This document shows, piece by piece, positions 11,889-25,000 of a DNA stretch of 64,000 bases. Source of the stretch: Meandrina meandrites (taxonomy: Eukaryota; Cnidaria; Anthozoa; Scleractinia; Meandrinidae). Positions within the stretch are counted from its first letter, which is position 1; every line of letters begins with the position of its first letter. The position numbers and the translations under genes are program-made. The stretch covers positions 24,642,455-24,706,454 of the forward strand of contig OY855903.1 in assembly GCA_963693305.1 (NCBI GenBank). The letters are read 5' to 3'. The notes below the pieces were generated by a model. That model did not search any database, was not told the origin of the DNA, and saw only the letters and a program-made list of their open reading frames with translations.

Positions 11889-13296
11889 GAAAAGTTTTTA
11901 GCCAGCCAAATGCCTTATTCAAACATGATTAAAACATCACTTGTTTATTAGCTCCACTCATTTCACATAGAAATCACTTCAGTCCAATGTTAACAAACGT
12001 CTAATGCTAAAAAACATGTCTTCCAATTGACAGATATTTATTTTTTAAACATGCCTTTTACCCTCAGCCAGTTTGAGCTTTTTTAATTGAAGCATTGTGG
12101 CCAGGAACAAAAGTAATTTTAATTTTTAATTAGTTTTAGAAGAAAACTTGAGTGACCTGACCTGAAACTGCTGGACAATAATTTAAAACAAGTAAATATC
12201 ACCAAGATTTAAAAATATATTTTTAATTATGTAAATGTTTGCTACAGCTGAATCTTCCATAGTGGACACCGGGGGGGGGGGGGGGGGGGGGGGGTGTGGG
12301 GGGGGACTCCCATATGAAAGGGACGGGGATGCTCGTCGTCTCACTTAGGGGTGTAAATTTCAGATTTTGGTCTTGCTTAGAGTGTTCTTGGCAAAATGTC
12401 ATTATTTTTAGCCGTCAGGGTCTCGTTTAGGGTTGCACACGAAGAAATAACTAAAAAGAAAGACTTTTGATTCATTATAATTTATGGTCTGCATTAACTT
12501 CGGCCATGCCCAGATTGGTCTCTTTCAGAGAGAACCTAAAAATAATGGTTGGTTTGTTAAAAATTATTGTACTGGATTGAAGGTTTTAAAGGTGTGCTAT
12601 CATGAGCTCGGTGTGTATGAAGTTATGATCTCAATTTTTCAAATAATTTCTGCCCTTCTGTGTTGGAAAAGTCGCAAAAAAGAGCAATTAAAATTTCTTC
12701 TCCCTTTAACACTTCATCTTGGTGTTTTGGCCATATTTCATATGTGGGCGAAGGTACTTAGTGATACCTTTTCTATTAGTTTGTCAAAAAAATAATGCAG
12801 TGCTGAAATCCCAATGATATTTTGCCACTTCATTAATCACAAGAAGAGTGTCAGCTGTTTCCCAGCAGGGTCAATAAAACACTAACAACACCTAGTTATT
12901 AATGTACAATTTTATCATAAATCATTATTACATTGACAGCAACCAGCAGAATCCTTTTCTTAGTTTTTTCGTTAATTGTCATTCTTATTATTTAAATCTT
13001 ACTAGGATTCAAAATAAATATAATAATTAAAAAAAAAATTATATAAACTCCAGTTTGTAATCAATGGACAACATCTATAGCAAGTGTGCTTTTCTTATTT
13101 CTTGGGTTATAACAAAATACTATTAGATATATTTTTTTAATCCCATTAGTTATAAGAGGATGTGGTATTTTCGCCCTGAATACCTGTAGCAAAATCAACA
13201 TACCATTGTCGTATTCCTATTGTAAGTAATTATTCACAAATAAATACAGAAAATGCAGCCATCATCACAAGGAAGATAACAATTTCAGAAGAAGAA

Positions 13297-13462
13297 TAGA
13301 CTGTTTTTATTCACATGACAAGGAGGCCATATTGGTGGACCAAACAATACAGAATGCTTGTGCAGAATTTGCACAAAAATAGAATTTTGTTCCCAATGGA
13401 AAGAAAATCTATTGTTCTGGTCACCAACATGGCCGCCATGACATCACATGAAAATGATCTAT
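13297..13462. mobile_element. Small foldback element
   Basis: The left arm 'tcacatgacaaggaggccat' and right arm 'catggccgccatgacatcac' are imperfect inverses, including the outer 'atagac..'/'..gatctat'. About 166 bp, no coding capacity. The 75-aa open frame here is the element read through. Confidence 0.6.
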
Positions 13463-13734
13463 GTGGAAACTGTCAAAATGTATTGCCAGGCCTGGAAGAT
13501 CAACTGAGATATTTTAACATGTTTGTGTCAATTATCACTTAGGAAAGGTGTCATGATAGCTCTGAAAGCTCGTGAAAGCTGACAAACTTGATTATATTCG
13601 ATACCTCATATTTAGAATAACTTCTTTGTTGTTATTGTTTTGTTGTGTGGTTTTATCTGTCCATTAAAAATTATTAATTATTTATTCACCACAAGCTTAC
13701 TCAAAAAATAGTGTCATTCTTTCTTCTTTGTAGA

Positions 13735-13896
13735 AAATAACTTGAATCTTTTGGAATAATAATAATTAATTTAAAGAAGTACAAAAATTTATTCATCATG
13801 TATTCCCTTGCAGCTAAATAACTTGAATCTTTTGGAATAATAATAATTAATTTAAAGAAGTACAAAAATTTATTCATCATATATTCCCTGGCAGCT
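13735..13896. repeat. 81-bp tandem duplication over the EDEM2 stop and poly-A signal
   Basis: Unit 1 is 13735-13815 and unit 2 is 13816-13896, period exactly 81, nearly identical. On the minus strand unit 2 contains the last EDEM2 codons, the stop (13877-13879) and an AATAAA (13869-13874) three bases beyond the stop. Unit 1 repeats the AATAAA at 13788-13793. Confidence 0.93.
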
Positions 13897-16800
13897 CTTC
13901 AGATCCTTCAATTAATGCACCTAATACTGACAGTTTCTTGTGGAAAGGTCTTGCTTGACACATGTAAGAACCAGTGAAAGTTTTCTCTTCTTCAGTACTA
14001 TCATCACCATTATTGTTGTCAGATAATACATTTGAGTTCTCATTAGTCTCTCTGTCAGAGAATCTTCTAGTTCTCAAATTTTCAGGTATGCGTGTAAGCT
14101 TTGAGGATGAACAGCAATGAATGGCGCCGATATCAATAGGGTGCGCCTCTGTATTGAAGACATATCCTGCTGATCCAGTGTTGCACGAAGGTGAAAGAGA
14201 AGGTTTTATTTGATGATCCACTGACCCATTGCTCTGATGGATAAAATTGTGCTCATCGAATAAGAGATACAAATATTTGGTTGTTTCCGCCAAGAAAAAA
14301 GATTCCATTCTATCTTCCTTTTCATGTGTTTTGACATCTTTTATCTGAAAGGAAGGTAAATACAATAGCATTTATTAGTTTTTGTTTGATGGAAGACATT
14401 TCACATGTTAGCCTTAATTTCAGATTTCTCCTTCTTGGGAGTAAGCAACCACTAATAGAAGACATTTGAAATTCAGGCTATTCGCAAGACAATATAGTGT
14501 GAAAGCACTGTGAAGAATTATTAGTACTTTTGGATAAAACATCAAAGAGGATTTTTAAATCGTGAACATTTAAAAATACTCACTTGTACTATTAAATCTT
14601 CCAGAACTATTGAGGAAAGTAGCAAAGTCTTCTGAGTGGCACAGGAGATCAGCACTTAACATCTGAACCAGTTGGGGTACTACTCAATCATTCCCCAGGA
14701 AGGGATGCTAGTCTATTATATGCTACCCCCAACATATTTGTCAGATTTTCATCATCTGTTCACTGGTACCCATTAAATGTATAGAACTAGCACTGAGATA
14801 GTACTGTAATTAAAAGTATCTTGCTCAATTACACAACAATATGTACAATGTAATACCACCCCCAGCTGGCCTCAAACCCAGACCACTTGATTTGAAGTCA
14901 ACAGTGCACTAACCAGTGCATCTCTCAAAAAAGTCGTAAAAATTATATTGGACTCACTGTGGCATATCCACATGGTGTTCTAGCGCTATGCTCTATTGAT
15001 TCCAACATATCCCTTCCTACTTCAAGGAAATAAGGATCTTGTGTTGCACGGTACAGGTACATGGCACTTTCAATCAACTCTGTGGAATAAATTGACAACA
15101 GCTCCTTGGTTATTTACTTTGCACTTTATTGAAATCTGAATTTACCAAGCTGACTACTAATACTGACTACTAATGGAAAAAAATAGGACTTAAGCCTGCA
15201 ATCCAATGAAAAACTATTGTAACCTGGTCAGCGATCAACTTCAAAAGGCATGTGGCCTCGATGAGCTCAGTACACCTGAGCCCATTATGGTCATGTGGTG
15301 TTGGTCAGCAGACACCTTGTTTTGACAGCTGTCAACTGACCAAAACATGGATGCCCAATATCAAAGATGTAAGCTGACGTTAACCTATTTCTGGACTATG
15401 GCCGCCATGTATGTACGTAGAGTGAACCATATGAATGCTACTAGCCATGATGACCATGAAAAATCAAATGCATGGTTCTCCTATTTCTGTGCATGCATTC
15501 ATGATTCTCCTATTTTTAAGGCTTTAAGCTTCTGCTCTGTTTTCGTTGTTAGGCATGCAATGCATACAAAGTAAGCAGGGGGGATATGTTGCTGTAGCCA
15601 TTACATGTAAATGTACTTGTGGGTTTATTGTACTGGTAATTACTGGTTTTAGATCATTGCTTTGCTACTAAATATAACAAAATGAATAAGGTATAACAGT
15701 TGGACCATGTAACATCACAACAGTTGAGAATCACGTACACCAAATTAAAATAAGTCAACAATAAATGCTTATTATAATCATCTACCCACCTGGTCTTAAG
15801 GGGTACCCAGCTCTTCCCGAATACGGTTCTCCAGAAGAAATCTGATAAAACTCAGGAATGAATCCAAAGTGTCGCCACACGCTGTGGTACTTTTGAAGAG
15901 TCCTTGATGCTGGTCCGATATCTCCCCATAATGTCTACATCAACAGAAAATAACTTTTAATACTAAGTATGAATTCACAAATAGATAAATGTAAAGATGA
16001 TGAAAATGACAATACGCCTAGGTGTATCAAGTACGCAATTGCTGTGAGCATTATCTGGCAGGTGTAATTAATGCTGTGATCTTCATAGTACTGACAGCTG
16101 CCACTCACCTGAAGCCCTGGCCAATAGGCATCAAGGGATTGGAAGATCGGCATAGTGATTTGACCTTTGTCCATATGGACCCACACGTACCAATCACTGA
16201 TCTTCAGGTACTGTTGAACCTTACTGTAGAATTCTTGCATGTGATAGAACAGTGTGCATATTAATTTTTATTTAACATAAAAATGTCCAGTGACACACTG
16301 GATGTTTATCAAGCTGTCATCTTAAACATCTTTCAATGTGACTTTCAATTAAAATAATGTTAATGCGAGCAAAGAAGATCTATCTACTACTGTGGGTGAC
16401 TTCAAGGTATAATGATAGCCAGTTATAATTTGTAATAATTGTAACTGTGAAAATTTGGGAAAATAGAATAGCAGAAAAAGAAAATGATGTAAAGTGGAGC
16501 ACCAATGATGGGCAAAATATAGGTTGAAAACTTGACATCACTAAATAAAATTAATTTGAAACGTGGTGCTACTGCAGCTAAATCAGGAAGAATATTTATA
16601 TTTTTACCTTTAAACATGTCAATCAGCCTCGGCAAACCAAACAGTATGCCTCCTTTTAGGAGATATTCAAAGTAAGAGTCGACACCGGCTCCAATGCCTG
16701 CATCTTGTGCTGTCCATTTGCCGCTAACTACATCAATATGGTTACCCACCTACAGTTCAGCAATGAAACAGAAACATTAATTTTTGTTAGCAAAGAAGGC

Positions 16801-19800
16801 TCTAATTAAACAACCATTTATTTGCTTTCAAGCTTTCATGAGATGTTTGTAATGTGCTATTGCCACAAAATGTAACAGTGTATGTCCATACAGTTCAAGA
16901 TGAGGCCCTCTTCCTACATCATCTATCATGCATGTTACCACCCACCAGATCATTTCATGATAGATAAACTATCATCCAGATAATCAAATACAGGGGCGTA
17001 GCTAGGATTTTCCAAAGGGGGGGCCACACCCAGGGTACTTACATAGTCCACTACAGATGTTTGGTCCTGAAAACGGAGAACATAACTACCTAGCACTAGA
17101 AAAGATTTATGGCATGTTGATTCTTTGGATTCGCGCTTTTTCGCCACCTGAATTATATGGTTTGTATGTTTTTTACTTGAAAAATTATCTCACAAATAAG
17201 GCGGGGGAGGGGTCATGGGGACCCCAGGACCCCTTGGCTACGCCCCTGAAATAGGAGATGTTCTCATCAAGAATTGCTCAGAAAGAAATAGACCCTCTTA
17301 ATAATAGAACTATTTAATTAAAAGTACTTTAAATTTGACATGCCACAAAACGTTTGGCTTACCAGTCCAAGTTTTGATCTGCTTTTCCACAGACCTTCCA
17401 AGGCTCCTATAGCAGCATTGATGAATCTTTTATCACCTAATTAAAAATATTTAAAATTCTCAGAAAAACTACAAGGAATGAATGAAAGGGAGAAATGTGA
17501 CTTATACCACTAAACTACATGACTTGTACATGTTTATTTTAACTCAATAATTGATAAAATCTTTCCTAACAGTTACATAGCTCAAAATGTACATGTAGCC
17601 ACTTGAGATACAGATCACAACGATTTAACTGCTTGGGCAATCAGGGTGACTGGTTGTCCTGTAGTTGCGATTCAATTTTGCCGTTGGTACAATTTGGCAT
17701 TTTCCTTTGTTTTATGTTCATTATCATAAATTATTACTACACGCCATAACAAATTAAAGGAAAATATCAAATTGTGCCAAGGGAAAAATTGATCCACAAC
17801 ATGTACATTCTACATATTAACACCATGCAAAAATTAACAGTAACTGTGAGGTAGAAATTCTTCAGTAATCAAGAATGAGAACTGATTTATCTTAGCCAAT
17901 ATACAATAACTGTCACAAGTAATATAAAATGTCACTGGTAAATCAAATCATCAGGGCATAAAATTTTATTGGCCCAAAATTTACTAACATGTCAAATGAA
18001 CGTAGATGGAAGTATGTACCTGTTAAGGCACTGATTGTTCCGAACTCTACAATAAAGGTGCCACACCCTGCAGTACAGGTGATCGGCGTCTCCGACAGTG
18101 GGATTCCATAACGAAGGTTCACTGTTCCATATGGCATTCCAGTTGGAGTGTCAAATGCTATTAATAATTAGTTAAGAATTAATATAAAGTAAAATCGTGA
18201 CATATGGACTTATTGAATAGGCATTGAGCATGCAGAGATCTAGGTTATATTTGCCAAACTAGCTGCCTTGGGTCTGTTTAGTACTGATTAAACTCATCAA
18301 CAATAGATGAGCTTGGGCGTTGGTGCCTCAAGGTTGGTGGAGCCGGGCAATGCACAGCAGGGGAGGAGGTATCCATGGTAACCCTGAAGCGGCCACCACC
18401 CACCTGGGCACCGTCACACTGAAGGACTCAGTGGAATACTTACCAACCTAGCATGAGGCTCATCAACTCACCCGAGGGAGGGTGGGCCGGGCGAAAATTG
18501 CCAAGCTTGCGAGCGAATGTGCTAGCGAAATGAGCTTGCGAATGATAGCGAGCAGCGCACTGCGTGTAAAGGTCATGAAACGCCCCTGCACGGGTCCTGG
18601 GGCCACCCCGAGCTTTATGGGCCAGCGGTAGCGGCGTACTGCGTATAGACGTCACAAAATGCCCCAGCGAACCGCCAAGGTTGCAAGCGAGCTTCCTGCA
18701 TCCAAAGGTTGCTGGAGGGCATTGCTTCGAGGTTAACTTTGCCTAAATTACATTTAGCCACATAGAAAGCTCCCCCAAAAAGGTGAGAAATGCTGTTCAA
18801 GAATCACATTTCCAACTCCATTCAAGGGAAGAGTGGGGTTTTATTGATCTTTCTCCTCTATTGCCAATAACAGAACTCCACTTCCTAAATAAAGCTCAGA
18901 ACAGCCACTTATCACAATTTACTTGAAACGTTTTGCACCTGCTGGAGATTTCATGCTGCTGCCAGTAGAAGAGGACTCTATAAATTAAAGCCTGACAGGA
19001 GTCATAGCATTTCTTTGTTGCTCTCTAATTCTGTAGTATTTTCATACTTATTAGAGGGGGAGGGGGGGGGGGGGGAGGGGGGTCCCTCTATCTACTTATG
19101 GTATTCTGTGCTTTCTGTCTAAAATGCATTGTTTGTGCCCAGTTAATATTAATATAGTGATGCAATTGTCTTGTGCAGTAACCCAGTCTATAATAAAAGT
19201 AGACAGAAGGCCTACAAACCTGGCAGCAGTCTTTCAGCTGCATCCACGGCGAGTCTTAACAGAGGTCCTTGGCATGGCCATCCTTCCTCTACAGTCACTC
19301 CTGCCCTTGGCGCAAGTAAGTGAGCTGACAACAGGCCTCCAACAACTAAAAAAACATGTCACAAAATGTCATAAACATCCTAAACAACTAGTAGCCAGAT
19401 AATTCTTTATATTAATCTCTAAATTAAATAGTTTCATGCAGAGACCATCAGAACTGGAGAGGACACTGATAGAGGACAAACATGCCAAATTAGGGAACTT
19501 TACACCCAGAGCTCTCAGCTCTCTTCACATCTTTTCAAGCATCTTTTTTCAGTCCGGTACTTTTTCAATCTTAGCAACAAACCTTTTACCCAGTGGCCCC
19601 CACATTGTTGGATAGAAATCTCATTGAAACAACAGACCATTATTTAAATTAATCAAGGAACTTGACTGTATACAATTTTGGGGTTCTGGTTAAAAGGTTG
19701 ATTGCCCAAATTGAAAAAGATATAAAAGATGTAACTTAATAAGGTCACAACTCTAAAACTATCTCCTGAGTATGGTATGAAAATCAAAACCATTTTTAGG

Positions 19801-21651
19801 ACGTGTATAACTGAAGTCCTCACCTCTTATGTTTGTTTCAAAGACAGATACATTAATATCCATATCAAATTCTAATGTCTCTTCCAGCAGCAATGAAATC
19901 CTTTGGAACTCTGATGAATTTCCAAGAATCTAAAAACAGAAAGAAGATTCCTTTAACCAAAAGTCAGTCAAGTGAATAACCAATATTGACAAAGATAGGT
20001 TTTTACTATTGTAATAAATAGGCATTACATTATCAAAGGATTTGGCCGCTAATTAATTAGATAATACTGGATCACCATTCTGTTGAGAAGTATAAGCCAA
20101 ACATTTTCCATATCTTCAAATCCGATTACCTTAGTAACCTCAGTTTACAGACTAACAGAACTTGAACAATAGAGTAGAATAACAATCGGATTCAGTCATG
20201 CTTCGCTGCACTACTTACCAACAGAGTGTCCAAGGCATCTATCAGGGTTAATGAGTAACTGAAAAATGAACAAACAAATTGTCGAATCTGTTTGTCAAAA
20301 TATGAAATGGAGGCCTTTGATGCATTTATAAACAGAATACAGTAACACAGCTCGCTCATGTGCATTGTGTCATTTACGACCGTAATCCGATAACACCTGT
20401 TATGGCTGACTTAACTTGATGTTACGGGTGGAGACGTTGATTGGTGTTATGTTACACTTGCGTACAGGGGGTAATGCTACAGGTGATAACTTCAATGAAA
20501 TGGCTGCTTAAAAACGCAATGACAGCGCTGGTGTGGTTCTGGACAATATCCACACCCTCCCTATGGAGGGTCATCTGGAATTCTGAGGGGAGGGGGGTCT
20601 CCGGAGGGGAGGGGAGGTTCAAACCAATAAACCCTCTGTTGGGGTAGTATGGATGTTTTCTGGAAAAACACATTTAAGCTAAGCACTAGAGATTTTTTAT
20701 TACCAAGTATTCAACAAGGCAAAGGCAAAACATGCATTATCCCTTGCACCAGCTATTCAATGTTATCAACTACAAACTCACGTGCCATGGACAAACGACA
20801 TCCTGACTCCTGGGGGTGGGGGGGGAGGCTCCAAGGCCAAAAACTTTAAGAAAATGTATGAAGCTTAATTGGAATTTCCAGAGGGGTGGGAGGGTCTTAA
20901 AATAAATTCCTTCCATGGGGGTATGGATATTTTTTGGAACCACACAATACCAAGTTATTTTTTGGGCGGTTTAGGTAAAGTTAGTACATGCATTTAGTTC
21001 ACCTCTGCAGGCATGTTGGGCATTAAAAAATATGGGAGCTAAGCTGTGAAATCTCACCTTCCCCATGTATCCTGCCCACTGCATGACAATGGCTTTAGTT
21101 CATCATAAGGATAAGCATAATTCAGATAACTATCATATCCATGGTAAAACATAGCTTTGGTCTTGAGTCTAACAAAAAAAAACCAGAAAATTCAGCTATT
21201 AGCACATCAACTATCTTTATACTTAAGTTTATTGTGTTTTGCCTAATAAGACATGTAAATATGCAAATAATTTGCCTTTGTTTTTCCCGGTATTTTGCTC
21301 ACTTTTCGTAACATATCGCTTGGTGTTTTCCCTTAGAATTTGATACAGACAGGGTTAAGACTTGTCATGTATTAAATAAAATCACGATCGACTAAAGGAG
21401 AATCTTCATAATCCGCAAGGAATTCCACAATTTGAAAGCCTCGTTCATCACGGGCCACGGCGAATGAAAAGCGTACGTGTTTAATTGTGATTCATTGCTA
21501 ACAGCTGTAAACAGATGATTAAGCAGTATTTAAACAGATTTAGTTTATACACTAACCTGTATCTCTCTATCTCCTCCTTCGTCATACAGTCTCCCCAGAT
21601 TACGAAAAGAAACAGCAAATACAAGGAAGAAGTACCTCCGTCTTGGCGCAT
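13877..21651 (-). CDS. EDEM2: ER degradation-enhancing alpha-mannosidase-like protein 2, 12 exons, 563 aa
   Basis: A GH47-family ER protein that acts on N-glycans of misfolded glycoproteins to commit them to ER-associated degradation. Exons (high to low): 21557-21651, 21058-21168, 20219-20258, 19824-19929, 19220-19345, 18020-18157, 17363-17436, 16608-16749, 16109-16233, 15790-15934, 14958-15079, 13877-14344; 1692 nt, frame intact. The N-terminus has a hydrophobic segment [13 protein letters not shown] (signal peptide). GH47 landmarks follow: [96 protein letters not shown] and FNTEAHPID. Acidic residues of the catalytic barrel are present in each. The length and the lack of a protease-associated domain or long tail favour EDEM2 over EDEM1/EDEM3. 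The family C-terminus is poorly conserved here. Confidence 0.96.
14640..14935 (-). mobile_element. tRNA-derived SINE copy, minus orientation
   Basis: Read on the minus strand: 'gcactggttagtgcactgt' (A-box-like) and 'ggtttgaggcc' (B-box-like), then the family tail ending near 14650. It lies in EDEM2 intron 11. Confidence 0.75.
16991..17248. mobile_element. Non-autonomous DNA transposon, 258 bp, 5-bp TSD
   Basis: Ends CAGGGGCGTAGC and GCTACGCCCCTG; direct repeat AAATA at 16986-16990 and 17249-17253. A diverged copy in the opposite orientation is at 53532-53819, sharing the interior 'aaaagatttat', 'gattctttggatt' and 'ttcgccacctgaattat'. It lies in EDEM2 intron 7. Confidence 0.87.
17661..17801. 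mobile_element. Foldback element, diverged copy of 6479 and 53242
   Basis: The left arm 'cgattcaattttgccgttgg' is inverse to the right arm 'caagggaaaaattgatccac'. The centre 'ttttcctttgttttatgttc' followed by 'attatcata' matches the 6479 copy. The left terminus has decayed, so the boundary is approximate. Confidence 0.6.
18470..18730. other. GC-rich patch in EDEM2 intron 5
   Basis: About 250 bases with much higher G+C than its surroundings. Two imperfect copies of 'agcgcactgcgtgtaaaggt' / 'ggcgtactgcgtatagacgt' are each followed by 'catgaaacgcccc' / 'cacaaaatgcccc'. No protein family is recognised in the open frames on the minus strand. It may be a decayed repeat. Confidence 0.4.
20363..20532 (+). 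mobile_element. Diverged copy of the 180-bp element at 46623
   Basis: Shares 'taacacctgttatggctgac', 'ttacgggtg', 'ttggtgtt', 'ctacaggtgata' and 'ggctgcttaaaaacgcaatg' with 46623-46802 in the same order and strand. The flanks ATGTG / GTGTG may be a decayed 5-bp duplication. It lies in EDEM2 intron 2. Confidence 0.75.
20560..20950. repeat. Two related GGGG-rich repeat fragments
   Basis: 'ggggtagtatggatgttttc' then 'tggaaaaacac' (20641) and 'gggggtatggatattttttg' then 'gaaccacac' (20919) are diverged copies in the same orientation, each preceded by a G-rich 'ctggaattctgaggggagg' / 'attggaatttccagagggg'. A third trace lies near 43240. Confidence 0.5.
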
Positions 21652-22060
21652 TTTGTAAATGCAGGATTATGTTGCGTGATACTACTATTTATAAATTCCA
21701 ATAAAATATTTGTCTAAACATGTAGGTCTTGTAAATCACGAAATTTCACGGACCGTACTGCCTTACTACTACAAAATCTCTTCCGAAAACCACCGATCAT
21801 TGCTACAGTGTCCACTAATTTTTACAAAAGTACAGCTAGAAAAAAATGCCCAGTAAAGCTAAAGAAACGGAAGAAGACAAAACGTACTTTCAAAAGGTCG
21901 ACCGCCTGTCACAGTCCTTTTGTACTGCGGGCACGTATTGAATTTTAAAATATTGTCAGCGGTTTTTCAAAATGGCGGCGAGTGGCGGCAGATTTTGAAA
22001 ATTTTCTTTGACATTCGCGGAGATTTGAACAGTTTTGAAAACAACTGCGCCTTAAACAAA
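21652..22060. promoter_or_regulatory. Bidirectional promoter, EDEM2 / coiled-coil gene
   Basis: 409 bp separate the divergent starts. 'aaaatggcggcgag' (21970) is a YY1-type core near the plus-strand gene. Sharing of ER stress elements was not seen: I found no clear CCAAT-N9-CCACG. Confidence 0.55.
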
Positions 22061-25000
22061 ATGTCAATGCCCGATGTACACAACTGCCTATATGTAAGTA
22101 GTTTTTATCAAACAGTTATGTTGCCATTTTCAGTTTGTCAAGCGTTTTCACTGTACATGTATGCAGTTTTGTTGTTCACTAGTTGAACAGAACTGGAAAT
22201 ATTTTTTCAGCTCTCCACGGAAAATGAGCGTATCAGAAAGAAGTACAAGAAGCTTGCGAGGAGAAATGGACAGTTAGAGAAAGAGCTAAACGACCTGAAA
22301 GAACAGTTTAGAAATAATGAATTCATGCAAACTTATACAAGAAGGTATCTTATAAAAGCAGAAAGTTTTTTTTTTTTTTTGCCAGTTTACTTTTTTATCA
22401 CAATTCAATAGTAAACTCTGTGCTATGGAAAGAAAAACGCGTCATTTATTTCTTTCATAATGACTGAATTTTATTATAATGTACATTTCATTAATTTTTG
22501 TATATTGTTCTAATGCATCAGTCAATTCCAGCAGTGCCCATCCCCCCCCCCCCCCCCCGGGCAACCGCGGGGCATTTCCTAATGTTGCCCGTCCCGAGGG
22601 TGGGGCATAGATTAGCTAGTCCATGAAGGACTAGAGAAGCTCGTGGATATTTGTGGATGTTTTTAAAGGTATATTTTCCCAATTTTAGATATTTCTTCAT
22701 TGCTAAGAAGCAAAAACTTGTATTATATTCTTACATGTATATCACCTATCGAGAGATTGAAAACAATCAACCCGGGAGCGGGGCATTTGCCCGGTTCCTT
22801 CATCCCCACCCCTGGGAATTTGCCAATTTTTTTTAAAGAAATGCTAATGCCCGGGGGTTAGCCCGGGGGGGGGGGGGGATGGGCACTGCTGGAATTTACT
22901 GATGCATAAGTTCATAGTTGAACTAGTTTTCTGGATATTTTTACCTTTTGATTAAATCATCAGTGTCCAAGTTCAAACTGATGACAAGAGACCAAGAACT
23001 GCTAGTGGAGTGATAACAAGAGGCCAACTGGCACCAGTATCACAACTGAATCAAAACAATAAACAAAAGAAGAAACCAGTTGATGAAGAGTTTGACAGAA
23101 CAAGCAAGTTAGTCTTTAATCAACTTATGCTTTTGAGCTGTGCATTTTAGTGGTATTTATATACCAAAAATAATCATATGCCTTTTCCAGATAGGTCTCT
23201 GAAAAAGGTGTAGTAGCCTAATTGTTAGACGTGCACTGGATTCCAGATCAAGGTCCGGGCTCCAGCCCTGGCAGGGGTCATCTGTATGGGGGGTGACAGC
23301 TCTAACAAATGCTGTTTCAACAGAACCATGTGTACTAAAAGTCATCCCGAAAATCTGTAATATTGTCCCGCATTTTTGCGAGACATTCCCAAAAAATCTC
23401 AAACTTCCCAAAATTTTAACTTCATTACTTTGTGTCTCCTGGAAAATTTCCCAACACTGGACCGATTCCCGGAAGAATTTTGTTTTTCTCCTGAAACAGC
23501 CCATCTTAGAGTTGACACCCCTCGTCATCTGTGTTGTGTTCAGTTTGGCAACTCTCACAGTCTCTTTCCACCCAGGTGTAAATGGGTGGAGTTAATAAAC
23601 ATGAAGTTAATGCTGGGTGTAACCCTGCGATGTAACTCCTAGTCATTTCATGCTACAGAAACGGGATAAGCTCTGGCCTAATGGGCCTAGAGGCTCGAAT
23701 GCATACTCTTAATATATACCTTTTTGGTATGCACTGGTGAGATATCAGCGCATTTGGTTGAGCCATGGCATAGTTATGTGAGTTGTCAGTCATTAGTCAA
23801 GGTAAACCCAAGAGTCCTGAAATGTTGCCAAGCCTTAAGAAAAAAGCTTAATGGGATTTAAGTTTTTCCAGCCTCTCAGTCATTTTGCTTTGCCTTGTTC
23901 TCACTATACATATTTGGTTTGTACACAATGACCTGTGCAAGCCTCATCTTAATAAGTTGGCTTCCTGTTATGTTACATTTTCCATCAGAATGTTGTCCAT
24001 GCATAACAATCTTATGAAGCGATATCAAAAAGAATTAAAGACCAACACAGCTCAAGTGGAGCAAATCACTACATTGACTGTAAGTGTCTACTAACAGTAA
24101 TTATTTAATAAATAGTTTACAGTCAAACCGGATGTTCTTTTGATGGGAACTCTGCAATGTTGTGGCGCAATGTTCCAATATTGATGGGCAGTTTGCTTGA
24201 CACAACTTGCAACATTCAATTCAAATTTGCTCGGGCAAGTTGCCAAGTTCCGGTTTTCGATATTCCCGAATTGAAGGTTATAATCCCACCTTTGTTTCAA
24301 AGAAGTGGGAAATAATTGCCCTATGGTCAACTGTTTATCAACAGACGACAAGAAATTAGCGGCAGGTTTAGTTAAATCGCCAAACTGGGAAGTTTGCTTG
24401 ACGCAACTTGCAATTTTCAATTCAAACTTGCTTTAGCAAGTTCCGGTTTCCCAGTTTGGCGATTTGAACTAAACCTGTTGCTAATTTCTTGTCGTCTGTT
24501 GATAAATATTTGACCATAGGGCAACTATTTCCTATTTCTTTGAAAGAGAGGTGGAATTGTTACGTTCTATACGGGGAAAATGAAAACCGGAACTTTGCAA
24601 CTTGCTCGAGCAAATTTGAATTGAAAGTTGCAAGTTGCGTCGAGCAAACTCCCAATCAATATTGGAACATTGCGCCACAACATTGCAGAGTTCCCATCAA
24701 AAGGACATCCGGTTTGACTGTAATATATTAAATATTATTTTAAGTTATGGTGAAATGCTATGAGAGTATAGCAATGCACTGGATGTGTATTGTAGGTCAA
24801 ACTGTTTCCAGATTAATTTGTTTTCAATCTGAAGATATCACTCCTATAATTCACACGGATCACACATAACATCACTCATCCTTACTATTCTGGCTCAGAA
24901 TAAGGCCTTGATCACATAACATAACATAACATAACATAACATAACATACAACACTATCTATGGTAAAGTTATTTCGTTTCGTTAAGTCGGAAGTGAACCA

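Larger units (their letters stand above)
11067..13734. other. Convergent intergenic region, IMPA1 to EDEM2
   Basis: The two genes end tail-to-tail here. It holds a 381-bp MITE (11169), a 150-bp inverted repeat (11736), a poly-G repeat fragment (12240-12470) with 'actcccatatgaaagggacg', and a foldback element (13297). The 103-aa open frame at 12484-12795 has no recognisable domain and I do not call it. The AATAAA near 11284 is inside the MITE, so the IMPA1 poly-A site is not certain. Confidence 0.55.

Noticed and set aside
12484..12795. 103-aa plus-strand frame between IMPA1 and EDEM2
   Set aside because: No recognisable domain, and it begins beside a repeat fragment.
13877..14371. EDEM2 C-terminal exon as a stand-alone 164-aa gene
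   Set aside because: The acceptor at 14345 and in-frame upstream exons show it is exon 12 of EDEM2; the first nine residues are intron.
24091..24731. Open frames of 109 and 80 aa that look alike on opposite strands
   Set aside because: They are the two arms of the 601-bp foldback element read in mirror image.
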